From: Akkermansia muciniphila
GTDB lineage: Bacteria > Verrucomicrobiota > Verrucomicrobiia > Verrucomicrobiales > Akkermansiaceae
Reading direction: 5' to 3'
NCBI GenBank assembly: GCA_004557455.1
Contig: SFDX01000001.1
Coordinates: forward strand, 1 to 64,000
DNA length: 64,000 nt
Part shown: piece after piece, positions 60,830 to 64,000 of the stretch
Layout: the number at the start of each line of letters is the position of its first letter
Numbering within the stretch: the first letter of the stretch is position 1
Made by a program: the position numbers and the translations under genes
The notes under the pieces: generated by a model
The model's database searches: none
What the model saw: the letters and a program-made list of their open reading frames with translations, nothing else
Told to the model about the DNA's origin: nothing

Positions 60830-62569
60830 CTAAGACTGAGCGCAGGGGAAGAGTGACGGCTCGGCGCAACTGAGCACCCAGAGCAGAGGATCCGTGACGT
60901 GGAACGGCTGCACCTGCCCGGAGGCGGGCCCGATGAGTGTGGCCCCCGTGTCCGCATCCCGAAACTCCACGGGCGATTCCCCCAAGGCGGACACGGCGAA
61001 GTAGCGCACGTTGTTCGAGATAGCCTCGGCGTTGGTGCAGATATTCGGGGCCACATTGAACACCAGTTGGCGAATGCGAGCCGAGTTGATGTTGACATGC
61101 TCCGGCACGAACATGCCATTGTACACCAAGGGCAGCAAAGGCTCCGGACCCAACAGGCTGCTCCAGGTATCGCATTTGCCCACCAACACGGCCAACGGCA
61201 CGTCCAACTTGGCATCCGGGCCCAGATTCAGACTCTTCCGCAGGCGCATCTCTGCCTCTGCCAACATCGTAGCCTGTCGTCCGGGCATATGCAGGCAGTG
61301 GCGCAGTTGGGGGTCCGGGTTGTCTTTCAACACCGAGCGAAACCCCGGATTGACGGTCGGGTCGAAGAGGAAGAGAATACCCGAGGAAACGGAGATATGG
61401 CCGGCGGCTGTGTTCTGTGCGGCATCGCGGCCCGGCTCATAATTCTCTCCGGCATTATCATACAGCACAACCGAGTAACTGCGACTGCCCTTGTTGAGAT
61501 TGTAGATGAAGGGGCGCGGCATGTGGACAAAGTGTGTACCCACCCACACCCGGCGATAGAGGCTACCCTGCAGCTTGGTCTTGCCGATGTAGGCTTCCTG
61601 CGGTGTCGTGGCGGAGAAGAGGCGCATCCGCATATCATTGAGCGGAGCATTGCCTGCCGGATCTGCATCCCGGAAGGGCATCCCGAATTCCCGGGGTAGC
61701 TCTACCTCCAGTCGGCCGACCAGCGAGGCCATGTAGTAGGATTTTCCCGCTGCCGGCACCCCCACAATCGAGATGATGTGCTGTTTGGTGAGGTGGAAGA
61801 AAGGCGGTAACTTCATGTGGCAGCAGGGGCAAGCCCAATCCGTGCAGCTGCTGCCGTGCTCGTCCAGGGGGAGCCCACGCTCATCAAAACGCTCGGGCAC
61901 AAAGCGCTTCATGGCATCAAAGCCCAGCACATCGTCCCCCACCAAATCCGGGGAGGCGGCAATGGCCAGGGCCTTCTCCGGGGCAAAGGTGCGCCAGCAA
62001 CCGGGGCAGCGATACTCACCCGCAGCCGCCTCATCTGCCAGAATGTCTTCCGGCTCTTGGGGGTACAGTCTGCGGTGGTTAGCCGCGCAAAGCACATCGG
62101 CCACATAGAAGGCGCGATCTCCCAGCCCTTCGAAGGTAGCCAACGCTCCGTCCGGCAGGTTATCAGCCAGTTCCGGGAGGTCCTGCAGGCGGATGGGGCC
62201 GGTCCATTGTCCCTCCACGGGGTTGTACACATACCAGCGGTGCGGGTCCAGGACGGAGAAGTCCGGACGCGTGGCGGCATCCCCGTACCAGGCCAAGAAG
62301 CATCCCCCACCCAGAACGAACAAGTACATGACGCCCGGGCGTATCAGAAAGTCGGTTTTCAGGTGCTCGCCGTTCACGGAATAGAGCTCCACCCGACCAT
62401 GCGGAAAGAAGCGGCACGTCTCGTCCCGCTGGGCAAAGGAGCCGGCCTCATCCATATCCATCACCACGCGAAAGGTGCTGCTGCGTCCGGCACCGATGGT
62501 CATGAAGTTTCCATCGGAGACGCGCAATTTCCCCACGAGGCAGTCATATATGTACAATTGATTATTCAT
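60830..62569 (-). CDS. Multidomain P-loop GTPase (DO-GTPase2-like) with FHA-like, GYF-like and zinc-ribbon parts
   Basis: 579 residues. N-terminal about 1-95 is FHA-like in strand pattern (TIGAGRSSTFRVV, RVELYSVNGEHLKTDF). About 109-160 matches a GYF_2 domain (RWYVYNPVEGQWTGPIRL). A zinc ribbon uses Cys 188/191 and 247/250. The GTPase core has Walker A GVPAAGKS (270-277), switch II DNAGE (371-375) and G4 GKCD (464-467). Thus binding modules for phospho-threonine, proline-rich peptide and zinc all precede one GTPase. Absence of signal or membrane helix makes it cytosolic; it would reach the membrane through its two bitopic partners. The DO-GTPase assignment rests on the DNAG/KCD pattern and the GAP1 neighbour. 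Confidence 0.75.
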   Translation of the reverse strand: MNNQLYIYDCLVGKLRVSDGNFMTIGAGRSSTFRVVMDMDEAGSFAQRDETCRFFPHGRVELYSVNGEHLKTDFLIRPGVMYLFVLGGGCFLAWYGDAATRPDFSVLDPHRWYVYNPVEGQWTGPIRLQDLPELADNLPDGALATFEGLGDRAFYVADVLCAANHRRLYPQEPEDILADEAAAGEYRCPGCWRTFAPEKALAIAASPDLVGDDVLGFDAMKRFVPERFDERGLPLDEHGSSCTDWACPCCHMKLPPFFHLTKQHIISIVGVPAAGKSYYMASLVGRLEVELPREFGMPFRDADPAGNAPLNDMRMRLFSATTPQEAYIGKTKLQGSLYRRVWVGTHFVHMPRPFIYNLNKGSRSYSVVLYDNAGENYEPGRDAAQNTAAGHISVSSGILFLFDPTVNPGFRSVLKDNPDPQLRHCLHMPGRQATMLAEAEMRLRKSLNLGPDAKLDVPLAVLVGKCDTWSSLLGPEPLLPLVYNGMFVPEHVNINSARIRQLVFNVAPNICTNAEAISNNVRYFAVSALGESPVEFRDADTGATLIGPASGQVQPFHVTDPLLWVLSCAEPSLFPCAQS

Positions 62570-62592
62570 ACCGGCGCACAGGCTCCCTTTCC

Positions 62593-62622
62593 GTTATAGC
62601 ACAATAGGGGCGCCTGCGTCAA
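62593..62622 (-). promoter_or_regulatory. Promoter of the five-gene GTPase operon
   Basis: On the minus strand: TTGACG (62617-62622), an 18-bp spacer and TATAAC (62593-62598). The leader of about 18 nt contains GGAAAGGGAG, which may serve as a ribosome-binding site. Confidence 0.6.
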
Positions 62623-62726
62623 GCGAAAACGGCGGGGAGGGGGCTGTAGGGAGTCGGCTGCGTCATACAAAAGCGCGTTTTTACGCTCCGGGCGCATTTT
62701 TCGCTTTTCTTACGGGCGGGATGGGG

Positions 62727-62747
62727 TATAATGGGGGCGTTAAGGAG
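62727..62747 (+). promoter_or_regulatory. -10 box and Shine-Dalgarno sequence of ilvE
   Basis: TATAAT (62727-62732) with no good -35, then AAGGAG (62742-62747) 8 nt before the ATG. This is one of the few clear Shine-Dalgarno sequences in the window. Confidence 0.6.
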
Positions 62748-62755
62748 CTAAGACC

Positions 62756-63607
62756 ATGAAAATTTGGCTTGATGGAAAGTTGGTTGACGAAGCGGAGGCA
62801 CAGGTTTCCGTTTTCGATCACGGTGTTTTGTACGGCGACGGGTGTTTCGAGGGTATTCGTTTTTATTCCGGCAAGGTCTTCCGGCTGGAGGAGCACATTA
62901 AGCGGCTCTTCGACTCCATGCGCTACCTGATGCTCTCGCTACCGTGGAGCTTTGAGGAGGTGTGCCGCGCGACGGAGGAGACCGTGGCGGCCAGCGGTCA
63001 GCAGGATGGCTACATCCGCTTGGTGGTTACCCGCGGCAAGGGCGACTTGGGGCTGAACCCGCGCAACTGCCCGCAGTCTTCCATGTTCATTATCGTGCAG
63101 AACATCGCACTGTACCCCAAGGAGATGTACGAGAACGGGCTCAGCATCATCACGTCCTCTTACCGCCGCCCGAATCCGGATGTGCTCTGCATGCAGGTGA
63201 AGAGCCTGAACTACCTGAACGGCATTTCCGCCAAGATTGAAGCCGTTCAGCAGGGCGCGGGTGAGGCTTTGCTGCTCAATCAGCAGGGCAATGTGGCGGA
63301 GTGCACGGGTGATAACATCTTCATCGTCCGCAACGGCGAGGTCATCACGCCTCCGCTGACGGACGGCGCGCTGGGCGGCATTACCCGCCACGCCGTGATG
63401 GATCTGTGCGCCGAGCTGGGTATCCCCTGCCGTGTGGCCAGCATCAACCGCTTCGATGTACTCTCTGCCGATGAGTGCTTCCTGACGGGCACGGCGGCTG
63501 AGGTCATCGCGGTGTCATCGCTGGACGGTCGCACGATCGGCACCGGACACGCCGGCCCCATCACCAAGCAGCTGCTGGCGGGCTACCAGGCCATGGTGCG
63601 CCGCTGA
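62756..63607 (+). CDS. ilvE: Branched-chain amino acid aminotransferase
   Basis: A fold-type IV PLP enzyme that transaminates leucine, isoleucine and valine. 283 aa. Visible blocks are VSVFDHGVLYGDGCFEGIRFY near the start, the PLP lysine in VKSLNYLNGISAKIEA, and the phosphate-binding VAECTGDNIFIV and GITRHAVMDL segments. At this length and with GDGCFEGIR it could also act as a D-amino acid aminotransferase, but the sequence fits IlvE best. It is followed by a weak hairpin and a NUDIX gene. Confidence 0.92.
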   Translation: MKIWLDGKLVDEAEAQVSVFDHGVLYGDGCFEGIRFYSGKVFRLEEHIKRLFDSMRYLMLSLPWSFEEVCRATEETVAASGQQDGYIRLVVTRGKGDLGLNPRNCPQSSMFIIVQNIALYPKEMYENGLSIITSSYRRPNPDVLCMQVKSLNYLNGISAKIEAVQQGAGEALLLNQQGNVAECTGDNIFIVRNGEVITPPLTDGALGGITRHAVMDLCAELGIPCRVASINRFDVLSADECFLTGTAAEVIAVSSLDGRTIGTGHAGPITKQLLAGYQAMVRR

Positions 63608-63626
63608 GGCATCCTCTCTTCTCATT

Positions 63627-63658
63627 GCCCGCAGGCGGCTCAGGCTGTCTGCGGGCTT
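63627..63658 (+). terminator. Hairpin after ilvE
   Basis: GCCCGCAG (63627-63634) pairs with CTGCGGGC (63649-63656), loop 14 nt, followed by only two T. Probably a weak terminator. Confidence 0.5.
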
Positions 63659-63672
63659 GTATCTTTCCGCCG

Positions 63673-64000
63673 ATGAAGGAGACGCTGTATCAGGGAAAAT
63701 TCCTGAACATGGCTAAGGAGGGCCGCTGGGAGTTCTGCGAACGGGTGAATAACACGTCCGCTGTGATGATATTTGCTGCCACGGAGGATAACCGCGTGCT
63801 GCTGGTGGAGGAGATGCGCCCGCCCATCGGCATGCGCTGCATCTGCTTCCCGGCAGGGCTGTGCGGAGACGTTGCGCCCGAAAGCAGCGGCTCCGCAGCC
63901 ATGCGTGAGCTCCTAGAGGAGACGGGCTACACGGCAGAGAGCATGCAGTTCCTCTTCACCGGCCCCTCCTCCCCGGGCCTGACCAGCGAGACTCTTCACT
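63673..64000 (+). CDS. NUDIX hydrolase, ADP-ribose pyrophosphatase-like, cut by the window end
   Basis: 109 codons are present. The Nudix box helix SSGSAAMRELLEETGY is intact, preceded by FPAGLCGDVAPE, which has a slightly longer loop than the standard box. The first 40 residues (FCERVNNTSAVMIFAA, then VLLVEEMRPPIG) fit ADP-ribose pyrophosphatase-type enzymes. ATG 63673 is the first start in this frame with a family-like N-terminus. The C-terminal half lies beyond the window. Confidence 0.8.
   Translation, partial: MKETLYQGKFLNMAKEGRWEFCERVNNTSAVMIFAATEDNRVLLVEEMRPPIGMRCICFPAGLCGDVAPESSGSAAMRELLEETGYTAESMQFLFTGPSSPGLTSETLH

Overview
The window is a 64 kb chromosomal segment of a GC-rich, Gram-negative-type bacterium. 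Several features point to the Verrucomicrobiota, most likely an Akkermansia-like gut lineage. These are a secreted GH33 sialidase, an ActB-type iron-sulfur protein, an ExbB/ExbD/ExbD/TPR operon, lipoproteins and outer-membrane-type secretion signals, and an almost complete lack of Shine-Dalgarno sequences in front of highly expressed genes. The lineage is an inference; no 16S rRNA gene is present.

Layout. 1-6.8 kb: a Sel1-like remnant, a MITE-like inverted-repeat element, then a tightly packed unit of an RlmI-type rRNA methyltransferase, two tandem CPA2 cation/proton antiporters and the NAD(P)HX repair enzyme Nnr. 6.9-9.4 kb: an orphan, shortened ActB-like Tat lipoprotein, convergent with pdxH. 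9.5-18.1 kb: an ExbB-ExbD-ExbD motor operon with a very large TPR protein and a secreted partner, then a GNAT enzyme and a Ser/Asp-repeat lipoprotein. 18.2-33.1 kb: truA, a secreted Sel1 protein, and the classical information-processing block tRNA-Thr, tuf, tRNA-Trp, secE, nusG, rplKAJL, rpoBC, with strong RNA hairpins in its spacers and an rpoB leader. 33.2-38 kb: an unusual tRNA-Leu(AAG), ppk1, a small protein of unknown function and a Na+/H+ antiporter. 38-40.6 kb: an AT-richer patch with an acyltransferase, a decayed gene and two small membrane proteins (CD225 and DUF2752 types). 40.7-51.9 kb, all minus strand: M3 and M16 peptidases, kbl, an ankyrin protein, a POT-type peptide transporter, ilvD and ribE. 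52-54.8 kb: sialidase diverging from an ankyrin protein with a His/Cys-rich tail. 54.9-62.6 kb: a compact five-gene operon built around a membrane-linked GTPase and a GAP1-N2-type protein. 62.7-64 kb: ilvE and a truncated NUDIX gene.

Most noteworthy are three things. (1) The five-gene GTPase operon (GTPase with FHA-like, GYF-like and zinc-ribbon parts; GAP1-like bitopic membrane protein; a second bitopic protein of unknown family; phosphoesterase; phosphopantetheinyl transferase) is the best candidate for an undescribed system. (2) A repeated promoter layout places the -10 hexamer only 6-8 nt before the start codon at about eight genes, which predicts many leaderless mRNAs. (3) The operon of ExbB, two ExbD proteins and a giant TPR protein has no TonB or receptor nearby. 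Smaller points are the A34 anticodon of tRNA-Leu, a possible attenuator in the rpoB leader, and the MITE-like element near the left edge.
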